DNA of 64,000 nt from GSA-30 sp036384435 (GTDB lineage: Bacteria > Pseudomonadota > Gammaproteobacteria > Xanthomonadales > Rhodanobacteraceae): assembly GCF_036384435.1 (NCBI RefSeq), contig NZ_DASVMI010000158.1:62001-126000 (forward strand), in the 5' to 3' direction. Positions 53,327-62,149 of the stretch are shown one piece after another. The notes below the pieces were generated by a model. That model searched no databases, had not been told where the DNA came from, and saw only the letters and a list, made by a program, of their open reading frames with translations. A program made the position numbers and the translations under genes. How positions within the stretch are numbered: the first letter of the stretch is position 1; each line of letters opens with the position of its first letter.

Positions 53327-54160
53327 TCAGGCCCGATCTCGCACCAGCTTCGCTACTCGATCCCTGTCGTCCTGCGTGGCCGGATTGTAAATCACCATGC
53401 TCAGGTCCGGGCGCCCATCGACGGTGAAGGCCGAATATTCCAGGCTGATGTTACCCATCACCGCGTGCTGCAACTGCTTGGTGCCTTCGCCATGGTTGCG
53501 TACGTCGTTATCACGCCAGATACGAGCAAAGTCGGCGTAAGTCTGGCAAAGCTCGTCCACAAACGCCCTGACCTGCTCCGAGGCACCCACCCGTGCGACA
53601 TCCGTGCGAAACGTGGCCACCGCAAAACGGGCGATCGACTCCCAGTTCGACTGCGCCGAACGCACGCGACCATGGGAAAAAAGCAAGCGGAGAATATTGC
53701 GCTCTTGTGGCGGTATCGCACCGTAATCGGTGAGCACGAGCGTGGCCACGCGATTCCATGCCACGATGTCCCAGGTTGCCGTCTTGACGTAGGCCGGGCT
53801 GAGCGTCAGCGCATCAAGAATACGCTGCAACCGTGGGGAGACGTCTTCGCTCGTCTGGAAACGCACCTGCGGCGGCCTGCCCAAGGCAAGCAGGAACAGG
53901 TGTTCGCGCTCCACGCTGGTCAGCATCAGTGCGCGGGAAATACGATCAAGCACATCCGCCGATGGCGCCCCGCCACGCCCTTGCTCCAGCCAGGTGTACC
54001 AGGTCGCACTGACATTGGCACGCTGGGCCACCTCCTCACGCCGAAGTCCGGGCGTGCGACGGCGCGACAAGGGGTAGCCCAGTGCGGCAGGGTCCAGTCG
54101 TGCCCGGCGTGCGCGCAGATAGGCACCGACGGGATTACCGCCGGTCAATGGCTCGCTCAT
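53327..54160 (-). CDS. XRE-type regulator with MmyB-like ligand domain
   Basis: 277 residues from the ATG at 54160, with AGGAG some 8 bases upstream. N-terminal helix-turn-helix (about 10-80; RTPGLRREEVAQRANVSATW and YTWLEQGRGGAPSADVLDRI), then the MmyB-like ligand-binding domain (about 105-275; SPAYVKTATWDIVAWNRVAT), a PAS-like fold. It matches the widespread group of regulators of short-chain dehydrogenases and similar genes. The ligand is unknown; the target may be a nearby oxidoreductase, but the nearest SDR is 6 kb away. The open frame to 54562 is antisense to the neighbouring gene and not used. Confidence 0.93.
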   Translation of the reverse strand: MSEPLTGGNPVGAYLRARRARLDPAALGYPLSRRRTPGLRREEVAQRANVSATWYTWLEQGRGGAPSADVLDRISRALMLTSVEREHLFLLALGRPPQVRFQTSEDVSPRLQRILDALTLSPAYVKTATWDIVAWNRVATLVLTDYGAIPPQERNILRLLFSHGRVRSAQSNWESIARFAVATFRTDVARVGASEQVRAFVDELCQTYADFARIWRDNDVRNHGEGTKQLQHAVMGNISLEYSAFTVDGRPDLSMVIYNPATQDDRDRVAKLVRDRA

Positions 54161-54304
54161 CCTGTTACTCCTCATACCTGGATAAGGGCTTAGATTTACC
54201 CCTATAGCATAACAGGCTGTGGGCGTTCCCCGTAGCGCGTTCAGGCAGATGGGCCAAAGGCGAAGATATGCTGTTCGTAGGAGCAGTAACCATAAGGACA
54301 CGAC

Positions 54305-54805
54305 ATGCGCACGATGACCCGCTGCACGACGACGCTCTTTTTCTGGTCTTGCATCTTCTGGTCGGGTATCACAGGCTGCGTGGCGACGGACACCAGGTTC
54401 GTCGACAACTGGCCTTCCATACCGTTGCCGTCCAACCGCGACAACACCGCAGCCTATGCCCAGGCTGTCGGACTGCGTCGCAGTTACGTCGCTTGTTTGA
54501 TGGCGGCGGACGACGTACCCAAAGCCCGCATCGATTGCGCAAGCCAGGAGGCTCGCTATCAACGCATGCGCAAGCAGCAGGCGCTCACACGACTACTGAG
54601 TTCCCATGTGGGCATCGAGGGCAAGCAGATTCGCGCCGAGGAGCGGCGTTGGATAACCTTTCGCGATGATTTCTGTGCATCGGATGACGATGCCGAAACC
54701 GATGTATGCCTCGTTGAGCAGACAGCGGACCGCGCCACTCAACTGGAGGGCCGCATCGAGCTGGCCCATGTTGATACGCCGGCCCACGAATTCAGTGCGA
54801 ACTGA
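54305..54805 (+). CDS. LprI-like (DUF1311) lipoprotein
   Basis: 166 residues from the ATG at 54305 after AAGGACACGAC. The signal sequence ends in a lipobox-like SGITGC, so it is probably a lipoprotein. The mature part has a helical Cys/Arg pattern (YVACLMAADDVPKARIDCAS, AEERRWITFRDDFCAS, DVCLVEQTADRATQLE) like the LprI/DUF1311 family, whose members inhibit lysozyme. The match is by pattern only. Its 3' end overlaps the convergent TonB-domain gene by 14 bp. It is divergent from the XRE-type regulator. Confidence 0.75.
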   Translation: MRTMTRCTTTLFFWSCIFWSGITGCVATDTRFVDNWPSIPLPSNRDNTAAYAQAVGLRRSYVACLMAADDVPKARIDCASQEARYQRMRKQQALTRLLSSHVGIEGKQIRAEERRWITFRDDFCASDDDAETDVCLVEQTADRATQLEGRIELAHVDTPAHEFSAN

Positions 54806-55274
54806 TCGCGCCATCGTAAGGCGGCGCAAACGATGGCAGGAAAGCGATCGACGCATGTACCTGCGACGACTTGGGCAGGCCCGCCGCGTAACGTGGCCGA
54901 TAACGCCACGTACGAGCGGCCGCTACGGCGCGCTCATCAAGATCAACAGACCCACTGGACGAGGTGACATCGACCCTTGCAACGCGCCCCTGCACATCGA
55001 TCGTCAACATCAAGCTCACGGCGCCGCCCTTCGACACCCGCAGTTCGGCTGGTGGATAGTCGGGCGCCTGGCGCAAGGGCTCGGACTCAAGCGTCGCCTC
55101 CGGGCTGCTCCACAACACCTGCCGTCCGTCAGAGAACACCGCGTATTGCGTCATATCCACCCGAACAAAGCCCCGGATGAAGGCAGGTCCGGAGGCATGG
55201 TCGGTGGCCACGGCGCTCGTCCAGCTCAGCGACATGCCCGTCAAGCACGCCAGCACACACCATCGCCCTTTCAT
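54792..55274 (-). CDS. Small TonB C-terminal-domain protein
   Basis: 160 residues from the ATG at 55274 with GGAGG 4 bases upstream. A signal peptide ends near SAVATD. The last 90 residues form a TonB C-terminal domain (YPPAELRVSKGGAVSLMLTI, VQGRVARVDVTSSSGSVDLD, ERAVAAARTWRYRP). It lacks the Pro-rich spacer and the membrane anchor of a real TonB, so it is probably a periplasmic, single-domain relative and not an energy transducer. Convergent with the LprI-like gene. Confidence 0.85.
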   Translation of the reverse strand: MKGRWCVLACLTGMSLSWTSAVATDHASGPAFIRGFVRVDMTQYAVFSDGRQVLWSSPEATLESEPLRQAPDYPPAELRVSKGGAVSLMLTIDVQGRVARVDVTSSSGSVDLDERAVAAARTWRYRPRYAAGLPKSSQVHASIAFLPSFAPPYDGAISSH

Positions 55275-55339
55275 GATGCCTCCGCCGCCATGGACACCAA
55301 GGTATAACGCAACGGAGGCATGGAAGGGGTTGAACGGCC

Positions 55340-56260
55340 TCAGGCAGAGGCGAGTGCAAAATCCAGAGCGGCGCACACTGCAGCGACCTGCGCATCATTG
55401 CATTGGGCAGGTGTGGCACGCGGGCTATCAGGATAGACCTCGGTCGTGGTCGTATAGCGCGCACGCGTGATACTGGCGCACAGACCCAGCCGGGTTAGCG
55501 CGTAAAGAATGAGGCCAGGCGCGGCCACAGGCGACCCGATGATTTCGCCATGCGCATCGGCGGGTGCAATGTGCGTGACCTTAGACACCGCCTCGATCAC
55601 GGCTTGCTGGAAGGCAGGCTGGGGGTTTTCGGTGTCGCCCACCACATAGAATCCGTCCGGAATCGTGCCCGGCACGTATGGCAGGCCATCGCGCGCCGCC
55701 AGCGCGGGACGAAATTCCGATTCGTCGGTATCGGTGGTTTCGTGCAGATCGATATGCACCAGGAACCGCCCGACCAAGGGTGCTACGAGCCGCATCAATG
55801 CGGCCGATTCCGGTGCCGGGCTATCTTCGCGAAACGAGCGATTGGGATCGATCGCCAGCGCGTTCCAGCGGTGAATACGCTCATAAGCCCACGGACTGAC
55901 GCACGGCACCATGAGCAGGTTCAGTCGCCCCGCATAATCGGCCGCGTGTTGCTCGACGAACTGCAACGCACCGTGCACACCACTGGTCTCGTAACCATGA
56001 ATGCCCCCGGTCACCAACGCCACAGGCAGATCGTCACGCCAATCGCGGCTGCGTATCGCGACCAGTGGATAGCTATCCGGGGAATAATCGATGCGCCCGT
56101 ACTCGGAAACGTCAAAACGCGTACGCAGGGGCCCGATCCGGCTCAGCACGTCATCGGCGTAGCTGCGCTGGCGCACCTGAAGCGATAACCAGGCTGATAC
56201 TTCAGCAGGGCCCCAGGCTATGCCAGGAGTACCAATGGGATATGCAGCAGGTGTCGTCAT
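55340..56260 (-). CDS. M14-family zinc carboxypeptidase-like protein
   Basis: 306 residues without signal peptide. Zinc ligands His88 and Glu91 in GGIHGYETSG and His173 in VHIDLHETTD, and a candidate catalytic Glu near 284 in TTTEVYPD, agree with the M14 family (succinylglutamate desuccinylase/aspartoacylase-like branch). Substrate unknown: a peptide, or an N-acyl amino acid. It lies 66 bp before the TonB-domain gene on the same strand. The start ATG follows CAGGTGTCGTC, a weak site. Confidence 0.88.
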   Translation of the reverse strand: MTTPAAYPIGTPGIAWGPAEVSAWLSLQVRQRSYADDVLSRIGPLRTRFDVSEYGRIDYSPDSYPLVAIRSRDWRDDLPVALVTGGIHGYETSGVHGALQFVEQHAADYAGRLNLLMVPCVSPWAYERIHRWNALAIDPNRSFREDSPAPESAALMRLVAPLVGRFLVHIDLHETTDTDESEFRPALAARDGLPYVPGTIPDGFYVVGDTENPQPAFQQAVIEAVSKVTHIAPADAHGEIIGSPVAAPGLILYALTRLGLCASITRARYTTTTEVYPDSPRATPAQCNDAQVAAVCAALDFALASA

Positions 56261-56339
56261 GATTGGCTTGCGAACGGATGGCTTGGCCAGACTCTAGCAC
56301 TCGCAGTACGGGGCAAGCACCTCTCGCCAAGCTGGATGA

Positions 56340-56663
56340 TCAGCCGCCGGTCACCACCAGCAAGGTCACCAGCGCCGCGCCTACCGCGAAGGGCAGTGCC
56401 ATGAAAAGCAGTTCGGCCAGCCGGCGGCGAGGGCGTGGACACTGAAGTTTCCGGTAGGCAAGCCAGGCCAGCACCACCGATATCATCGATAGAAAACCGG
56501 CAGCAAAAACGCCGAGCATATAAAGCCCCAGGATCGGCATGCCGCACGCCCAGCCATGAACCCGCTCCTGCGCTGCCGCTTCTCTTTCGCCCAACGTGTA
56601 AACCGCCGAGGGAATGATCACGTAAGCCATAAAGGTCAAAACCCAAGCCACGCTGCGCTTCAC
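56340..56663 (-). CDS. Small membrane protein, three helices
   Basis: 107 residues from a GTG at 56663 with GAAGGGG 4 bases upstream. Three hydrophobic segments: WVLTFMAYVIIPSAVYTL, MPILGLYMLGVFAAGFLSMI continuing to VVLAWLAY, and LLFMALPFAVGAALVTLLVV. A basic loop, RKLQCPRPRRR, would face the cytoplasm. No family recognised. It is followed after about 80 bp by the M14 peptidase gene on the same strand. Confidence 0.75.
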   Translation of the reverse strand: MKRSVAWVLTFMAYVIIPSAVYTLGEREAAAQERVHGWACGMPILGLYMLGVFAAGFLSMISVVLAWLAYRKLQCPRPRRRLAELLFMALPFAVGAALVTLLVVTGG

Positions 56664-56880
56664 TGTGCCCCTTCAAGGATACCCACTCTGGACGGCAGCG
56701 ATGGTAGCAGGGGCCGTCCTTGCGGCGTGATGAACAAGACATGCCCGCCCCGAACGGCTCGATACTATCGAGCCAGCGCGCATCAGAGCCTAGAATACGG
56801 TGACCGGCCACACGGCCTGCCTTCAAGTTTCGCAGCCGCCAGACGATCCAGCCAGAGATGGCGCCATCCAAGGTCAACCT

Positions 56881-57603
56881 ATGAAGTTCTGCCCGATCTG
56901 CTCGCATAGCTTTCCGAACTTCCTGCCGCTCCCGGCGAGCTACTTCCAGATGTTCAACCAGTTGAACGTGCCCTACTCGCTGGACGAATTCGAAACACTC
57001 AACGTTGGGCAATACACCTGCCCAAACTGCCAGGCGTCCGACCGTGATCGCCTGTATGCGCTGTTCCTGAAGGCATACGTGCAACAGCGCGCCGGCCAGG
57101 AATTGCGGTTCCTGGATATCGCCCCCGCGCCGAGGCTCTCCCAGTTTCTCAAGAGCCTGCCTGGCGTGAGGTACCGCTCGGCCGACCTGATGTCACCGCT
57201 GGCCGATGACAAGGTCGACATCACGAACATGGATGGCTATGCCGATAGCAGTTTCGATTTCATCGTGTGCTCGCACGTGCTCGAACACGTGCCCGATGAT
57301 GCCGCAGCCATTCGTGAACTGCGCCGCGTGCTGGCTCCGAACGGCGCCGCGATCCTGATGGTGCCGATTCTGCTCAGCCTGAAGGAAACCGATGAAGACC
57401 CGAGCGTGACCGATGTCAATGAGCGCTGGCGGCGTTTTGGTCAGGACGACCATATCCGCATGTACGAGCGCAGCGATTTCCTCCAGCGCCTTCATGCTGG
57501 CGGCTTTCAGGTGAAGTCGCTGGACGTCAACGTGTTCGGACGCGATATCTTCCAGCGCTGCGGTATTACCGAGCAGAGCGTGCTTTATATCGGGCAGGGT
57601 TGA
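56881..57603 (+). CDS. SAM-dependent methyltransferase with N-terminal zinc ribbon
   Basis: 240 residues from the ATG at 56881 with AAGG at a good distance; the upstream frame extension is not used. Residues 1-60 hold CPIC and CPNC, a zinc ribbon. The class I methyltransferase region has LRFLDIAPAPRLSQFL (motif I is degenerate, without the usual GxGxG), the acidic switch SADLMSP and DFIVCSHVLEHVPDD, then ELRRVLAPNGAAILMVP. Small-molecule or glycan methylation is likely, as in methyltransferases of surface polysaccharide loci. The target is unknown. Confidence 0.88.
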   Translation: MKFCPICSHSFPNFLPLPASYFQMFNQLNVPYSLDEFETLNVGQYTCPNCQASDRDRLYALFLKAYVQQRAGQELRFLDIAPAPRLSQFLKSLPGVRYRSADLMSPLADDKVDITNMDGYADSSFDFIVCSHVLEHVPDDAAAIRELRRVLAPNGAAILMVPILLSLKETDEDPSVTDVNERWRRFGQDDHIRMYERSDFLQRLHAGGFQVKSLDVNVFGRDIFQRCGITEQSVLYIGQG

Positions 57604-57657
57604 GGCGGCTGTCGTCGGCATACGCAGCAGCCGCCTGGTACCAGATCACGCCAAGGC

Positions 57658-58488
57658 TCAGAACGTAAAGTCGGCCTGCACGGGGAAGTGATCGGACGGA
57701 TAGCGCCCATCCTTCGAGGTGGTCACCGTGCGAGCGTCCTTCACCGTCACGCCGCGATAGAGAATCCAGTCGATGCGCTGATCCGGCGTGCCCGTGAAAT
57801 TGTGAAACGTCTTGTCCGGTCCTTCGCGCCGGGGCGCGCTGTCCCAGGCATCCTTGAGGCTGGCCGTGAGCGCGGTGTGTGCCTGGCTCTGGGGGCCCGT
57901 GTTGAAATCGCCCGTGATGATCACCGGCACGCTGGCCGGTAACTTGGCAACCCACGCGGCGATCTCTCGTGCACTCTTCGAACGCGCATCTTCATCCTGG
58001 TCGCGATACGGGAAATGCGTATCCAGCAGATAGAAGCGCTTATGGTCCGAAATGCTCTCGAACAACGCCCAGTTGACCATGCGCGGAAAGACATTGCCCC
58101 AGGTGATGCTGGCGACCTTGTCCGGCGTATCCGACAGCCAGAAATCGCCCGACTCGACGATCTTCAAGCGATCTTTGCGATAGAAGATCCCCATGTGCTC
58201 GTCGTTGTGGCCGCCAAAGCGATCTCGACCGAACCACGTGTACTCAGGCAGGCGCTCGACCGTGTCATCGCCTTGCTGCTTGTTCAACTCCTGCGTGCCG
58301 ATCACGTCAGGATGCAACTGCCGGATGGTGTCGGCAAACAAGTCGCGACGCTTGTCCCATGCATTGGGCCCATCCTTTGCCACCATGGTGCGGACATTGA
58401 ACGTCATGATGTTCAGTTCAGCCGCTGATGCAGTGAGCGCACCAGCGGAGATGGCGACGGCGAGTACCGCGAGTGAGAGACGACGCAT
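57658..58488 (-). CDS. Exported endonuclease/exonuclease/phosphatase-family hydrolase
   Basis: 276 residues from the ATG at 58488. A signal peptide ends near LTASAAE. The EEP fold shows IMTFNVRT, the Glu in VIGTQELNKQ, LLDTHFPYRD, the ITGDFNTGP metal and catalytic motif and the terminal SDHFPVQADF. Proteins of this group include exported phosphodiesterases and nucleases; the closest style is the family that hydrolyses phosphate esters outside the cytoplasm. It stands alone; the gap to 58668 shows no gene. Confidence 0.93.
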   Translation of the reverse strand: MRRLSLAVLAVAISAGALTASAAELNIMTFNVRTMVAKDGPNAWDKRRDLFADTIRQLHPDVIGTQELNKQQGDDTVERLPEYTWFGRDRFGGHNDEHMGIFYRKDRLKIVESGDFWLSDTPDKVASITWGNVFPRMVNWALFESISDHKRFYLLDTHFPYRDQDEDARSKSAREIAAWVAKLPASVPVIITGDFNTGPQSQAHTALTASLKDAWDSAPRREGPDKTFHNFTGTPDQRIDWILYRGVTVKDARTVTTSKDGRYPSDHFPVQADFTF

Positions 58489-58667
58489 GGCCTTTGAATC
58501 CTGCTGAATGACCCGCTGACTATAGCCCCAACTGAACCTATATCGCAGCCCGACATGCACGGGCTGCGATATCACGTCTTCAGCAGTGTGATTTACGATG
58601 CAACTTAAGTCTCTACACCAGGGCGAAGATCAGCCCAGGGGTACGGATAGCGCCATGATAAAAGAGG

Positions 58668-59174
58668 TCATTGGATGGTCTTGTGCGCACGCTCGGCCCA
58701 TGCCAGTGCAGCGTCATGCGAAATGACCTGCGCCTGCAAATGACGCCGCGTATATACAGCTTTTCCACTAAATCCTGCTGGCTGGTCCTCGGAGGACAAA
58801 CTCACGTAAATTCTATTCTCGTGAGAAATTGGCAGCGCGAAATCAAGCATTTGATCACCGGAAACTTTGACCCATATGGGGATAACGCCCATGGGTGCGT
58901 TGACGGCAATGTAGTCATTGTTTGCGATTGTGCCCACGAGCGTATCCAGCACATAGATCTTGGCCTCTCGGTCCGCCATGCCATAGTGATCGCGGATGAT
59001 GTAGATCAATGCGTAACCACCTCCTGGCGGCTTCGGCGCGACAAAGGTCCTGGTGCTTGCACAGCCGGCAATCGTCACCATTACCGCTATCAACCACATA
59101 AGACGCACGAATACGATTGAAGCGTGGACACGCGCAAAAAACACGCCCTGGCCGGGACGGTTGTTGTCGATCAT
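58668..59174 (-). CDS. DUF2846 lipoprotein
   Basis: 168 residues from the ATG at 59174, which follows GGGGAGAATATCA. A long n-region leads to the hydrophobic core and the lipobox VTIAGC. The mature part has the DUF2846 beta pattern ALIYIIRDHYGM, REAKIYVLDTLVGTIANND and YIAVNAPMGVIPIWVKV, then ENRIYVSLS. Such lipoproteins occur in many proteobacteria; role unknown. A shorter start at an internal ATG just before the hydrophobic core is possible. Confidence 0.88.
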   Translation of the reverse strand: MIDNNRPGQGVFFARVHASIVFVRLMWLIAVMVTIAGCASTRTFVAPKPPGGGYALIYIIRDHYGMADREAKIYVLDTLVGTIANNDYIAVNAPMGVIPIWVKVSGDQMLDFALPISHENRIYVSLSSEDQPAGFSGKAVYTRRHLQAQVISHDAALAWAERAHKTIQ

Positions 59175-59408
59175 TGATATTCTCCCCTGTTATCCCTGGC
59201 CGCAAGCATGAGCATCTTTTGATGTGCTTCATCACCAGGCCGCCGGCCTCGTATCCTGGCGGAAACATTCTAGCCCGTTTGTTTCGTGCGCACCCGGGAA
59301 TCAGGCCAGAGCCGCGTGAATCACAGTTTCTTGCGGACACCGTCGCGACAGATACCATGGCATAGTTCCTGTCGCCAAGATGGCGGTCACGACCCAGGGG
59401 AAGAAATC
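59175..59408. other. Divergent gap without a gene
   Basis: Holds the start regions of the leftward lipoprotein and the rightward exported protein. Nothing else can be recognised. Confidence 0.35.
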
Positions 59409-59909
59409 ATGCGTTTACCGTTTGCGTCGTTGGTCTATGTGCTTTTACTTATTGCAGCATCGGCATCGGCCGACGATTCGCTCAAGATTGAGACCCAACA
59501 AGTACCTAAATACGTGGCCTTCCTGGAAGATCACCCCTTGGACAAGCTGGCGCCTTACGTACGATCCGCGCTTTTGCAATGGGAAGACAAGACAACGGAC
59601 GTTGTCGATGTCGTGTGCCAAGGTGTATTGGCTCCCTTACCGGACACATCCATTCCGCATAGCAGTGAACTGATCGGGCAATTCATTTTCGGCAGCGCAG
59701 CCCACCAGATAGCTGTCCCTGCCGACAAAGACAAGCTGATCCCGAATCAACTTGCCGGCATGCGGAGCTTGTTGAAGGCATACGCGAATATCGTTCGTCA
59801 GGAGCCCAACGCTCACCATGCACGCCTCGATGAACTGAGCCGGCATGAGGCCGATGGAACACTGGCAACCTTTCTCACTCCGGTGATCGCCGCATCATGC
59901 AAATCATGA
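59409..59909 (+). CDS. Exported hypothetical protein
   Basis: 166 residues from the ATG at 59409 with GGGGAAG 6 bases upstream; the frame extends 41 codons further but without support. A signal peptide ends at ASASAD. The mature part is helical (VPKYVAFLEDHPLDKLAPYV, AHQIAVPADKDKLIPNQLAG, MRSLLKAYANIVRQEP) and has two Cys (VVCQGVL and the last residues SCKS). No family recognised. Its end overlaps the convergent SDR gene by a few bases. Confidence 0.78.
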   Translation: MRLPFASLVYVLLLIAASASADDSLKIETQQVPKYVAFLEDHPLDKLAPYVRSALLQWEDKTTDVVDVVCQGVLAPLPDTSIPHSSELIGQFIFGSAAHQIAVPADKDKLIPNQLAGMRSLLKAYANIVRQEPNAHHARLDELSRHEADGTLATFLTPVIAASCKS

Positions 59910-60737
59910 GCCGGCCAGCGATTTCTCGATTCGCCGCATAATCCCGTCGAAGGCACGATCGCTCAACCAGCGACGCAGGAACAAGATGGTTTTTGCACCG
60001 CCACCGGTGGCATAGCGCGTGCGTGGTCGCGATGCCTTGACGGCACGCGTGATGGTCCGGGCGACCACCTCCGGGGGTGAGACCATCGACGAGGTCTCCG
60101 ACTGTGCCAGCATGCGCGCATGCCGATGCGCCTGCTCGCCATAAGCCGTATCGCCGGAATAGCGCAGCAGGCCTTCCTGGGCTATTCCGCTCCATTCGGT
60201 GCGAATGGCACCGGGCTCCACGACCACCACGTGAATGCCGAACGGCGCGACTTCCATACGCAGGCAGTCGCTCAAGCCTTCCACCGCAAACTTGGTCGCG
60301 TGATACCAGCTACCGAGCGGCTCGTGCATCTTGCCGCCGATCGAGGTGATGTTGATGATGTGGCCCGAGCGCTGGGCGCGCATCATCGGCAGGCACAACT
60401 GGATAAGGCGCGCGAGACCAAACACGTTGACCTCGAACTGGCGCCGCCCCTCGTCCAGGGGCACGTCTTCCAACGAACCGTATGAGCCATAACCGGCATT
60501 ATTGACCAGCGCATCCAGGCGTCCCTCGCGTTGCGCGATGGCTGCCACCGCACGCTGGATCGAGCCGTCATCGGTCAGGTCCAGCGACAGCACCTGCGCG
60601 CCCGCCTGCGCCAGGCTTTCCATGCGATCCACGCGACGCGCGGCCGCATAGACCTTGTAGTCAGCGGCCATCAAGTGGCGCGCGGTCGCCTCGCCGATGC
60701 CCGAAGATGCTCCGGTGACCAATGCTACGTGGGTCAT
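59904..60737 (-). CDS. SDR-family oxidoreductase
   Basis: 277 residues. Classical short-chain dehydrogenase: cofactor loop TGASSGIG at 8-15, basic residues after strand 2 (AARRVDR) pointing to NADP(H), NNAG at 79-82, catalytic Ser132, Tyr145 and Lys149 (WYHATKFA). C-terminal basic tail. Substrate unknown. The gene is divergent from a MerR-type regulator and has a MerR-style promoter between them, so it is probably induced by a ligand sensed by that regulator. Confidence 0.95.
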   Translation of the reverse strand: MTHVALVTGASSGIGEATARHLMAADYKVYAAARRVDRMESLAQAGAQVLSLDLTDDGSIQRAVAAIAQREGRLDALVNNAGYGSYGSLEDVPLDEGRRQFEVNVFGLARLIQLCLPMMRAQRSGHIINITSIGGKMHEPLGSWYHATKFAVEGLSDCLRMEVAPFGIHVVVVEPGAIRTEWSGIAQEGLLRYSGDTAYGEQAHRHARMLAQSETSSMVSPPEVVARTITRAVKASRPRTRYATGGGAKTILFLRRWLSDRAFDGIMRRIEKSLAGS

Positions 60738-60767
60738 GACTTGCCGCCTGTCAGGAAGTGAGGAGCC

Positions 60768-60799
60768 AGTCTAAACTGGGGGCTATACCCCCTGGTCAA
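60768..60799 (-). promoter_or_regulatory. MerR-type long-spacer promoter for the SDR gene
   Basis: On the minus strand, TTGACC (60799-60794) and TAGACT (60773-60768) are separated by 20 bp, longer than the usual 17. The spacer holds an inverted repeat GGGGG TATAG CCCCC. This is the known form of promoters that MerR-family regulators activate by DNA untwisting. The SDR start codon lies about 30 bp downstream; the divergent MerR gene begins 10 bp past the -35. Confidence 0.8.
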
Positions 60800-60808
60800 G
60801 TACCCGCC

Positions 60809-61234
60809 ATGCTGATCGCCGAATTCTGCCGACGCGCCGACCTCACCCGCGATGCCGTACGCCTATACGTGAGCCTGGGCCTGATCAAACCCGGTACGAG
60901 CGCATCGGGCAGTCGCTACCAGCACTTCGAACAGGCCGATGTGGAGCGCGTCGCCTTGATCAAGGTGGGCCAGCACCTGGGCTTTACGCTCAAACAGATC
61001 GTCGCACTGAGCCAGGAATACGAAGCCGGCGCCCTGGATCGCGCGCGCCGGCTGGCTGTGATGCAGGCACAACTGGCGCAAGTGCAGGAGAAGGCCGCCA
61101 AGCTCGATCAATTGCAGGCTTATCTGCACGCCAAGATCGCCTGGATCGAAGGCGGTGAATGCGGTGAAGAGCCATCATTCTGCGGACTGGCGGCGGCGAC
61201 ATTCCTGCGTGGTGAGCCACGGCCAGCGTCTTGA
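60809..61234 (+). CDS. MerR-family transcriptional regulator
   Basis: 141 residues from the ATG at 60809. The winged helix starts at LIAEFCRRADLTRDAVRLYV and continues as LGLIKPGTSASGSRYQHFEQ, followed by VERVALIKVGQHLGFTLKQI and a long coiled-coil helix (LAVMQAQLAQVQEKAAKLDQ). The C-terminus has two Cys (GGECGEEPSFCGL), which could bind metal or sense redox. No upstream ribosome site is strong, and the start lies only 10 bp from the promoter's -35, so its transcript may be leaderless or nearly so. It regulates the divergent SDR gene by inference. Confidence 0.93.
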   Translation: MLIAEFCRRADLTRDAVRLYVSLGLIKPGTSASGSRYQHFEQADVERVALIKVGQHLGFTLKQIVALSQEYEAGALDRARRLAVMQAQLAQVQEKAAKLDQLQAYLHAKIAWIEGGECGEEPSFCGLAAATFLRGEPRPAS

Positions 61235-61286
61235 AGCTGCCCGCGCCAGCGTTGCGTCCGTTACCCAAACGCCAGACACGAACCGC

Positions 61287-61392
61287 GTAAGAGCGACTTC
61301 GGTCGCGACGAGGTCGCGGCTTGGAGGCTTTTAGAGCCCCAATCTGCGACTGGATCGCAGATTGCCTCGCGACTGAAGTCGCCCCCACGAGG
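61287..61392. repeat. Dispersed palindromic intergenic repeat, copy C
   Basis: Arms GAGCGACTTCGGTCGCGA and TCGCGACTGAAGTCGCCCC around CAATCTGCGA / TCGCAGATTG. Same orientation as copy A; the 44-bp module seen next to copies A and B is absent here. Confidence 0.8.
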
Positions 61393-61459
61393 TAACGCGC
61401 GTCGGGGCTGGACGCAGGCACGCGAAAGCAGCCCACCTGGCAAACCGGGCGGGCTGTGC

Positions 61460-61825
61460 GGTCTTACCGTGTGAACACCTCCTCATTCGAGCTGCGGCTG
61501 GCAGCTATCCAGTACATCCGTAAGCTGGCTGACCAGACGCGAGTACTGGTACGACAAGGCGCTCGCAGGAACGATCAGGCGAGCCCCTTGCGTCAAGGGA
61601 CTGCACAAATCACCCACCTGTCGTTGATGGGTACCGCTTCGTGTGGAGTTTCTAGCGTGCGTTTACGTGAAACAGTCATTCATCACACGCGCAATTCAGT
61701 CAGTTGCGCCCGGCGCGATCAATTCGCTTCTGGCATTCGACATCCATATGACGCCAGCTCCTGACAAGCTAATCCCCACATTGGGCTAGCTCCTACGTAG
61801 ACGGTGGCGGATTGCTCAGAAGCCG
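61460..61825. other. Gap with a possible gene remnant
   Basis: About 365 bp with no convincing gene. On the minus strand, roughly 61480-61660, a start-less fragment reads THQRQVGDLCSPLTQGARL and VSQLTDVLDSCQPQLE to a stop, which looks like the tail of a real protein and may be a degraded gene. The plus-strand frame at 61456-61764 has no support. Confidence 0.3.
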
Positions 61826-62149
61826 CTAGCGAAGCGCGGAGTTGGCTTTCGGTGGAACGATGCATGTCCTGCCGTTGATATGACGAAGAAAACGAACAAC
61901 CAGCTGCCCGTGACCTGACGCCACCAACTGTTCCGCTGTGCGCCCGCCGAGGCTATCGATAGGGTCTTCGACGTACCAGCGGAGAAGATTGATAACATCG
62001 GGTTCAATTCGTGCCGCTTCATGGATGACTGCGATCAGAACGCGGCTCACGTCTATCGATTTAGCATGTTCGTGGCCGGCAATGAAAAGTTCGTGACCGA
62101 ACAGGTTCGCGTCCGCCTTCATTGACTTCCCTTTGCGCGTAACCGCCAT
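61826..62149 (-). CDS. DUF2384 / Xre-MbcA-ParS antitoxin-like protein
   Basis: 107 residues; ATGs at 62149 and 62122 are both usable. The C-terminal part has the toxin-binding-like pattern of MbcA/ParS/Xre antitoxins: LLRWYVEDPIDSLGGRTAEQ and LVASGHGQLVVRFLRHI, with the conserved GGRT box. The N-terminal part is short and has no clear HTH. No RES-domain toxin or other partner is adjacent, so it is an orphan or a relic. Confidence 0.75.
   Translation of the reverse strand: MAVTRKGKSMKADANLFGHELFIAGHEHAKSIDVSRVLIAVIHEAARIEPDVINLLRWYVEDPIDSLGGRTAEQLVASGHGQLVVRFLRHINGRTCIVPPKANSALR

Noticed and set aside
61456..61764. Plus-strand frame near the repeat
   Set aside because: No homology, no ribosome site; probably remnant DNA.
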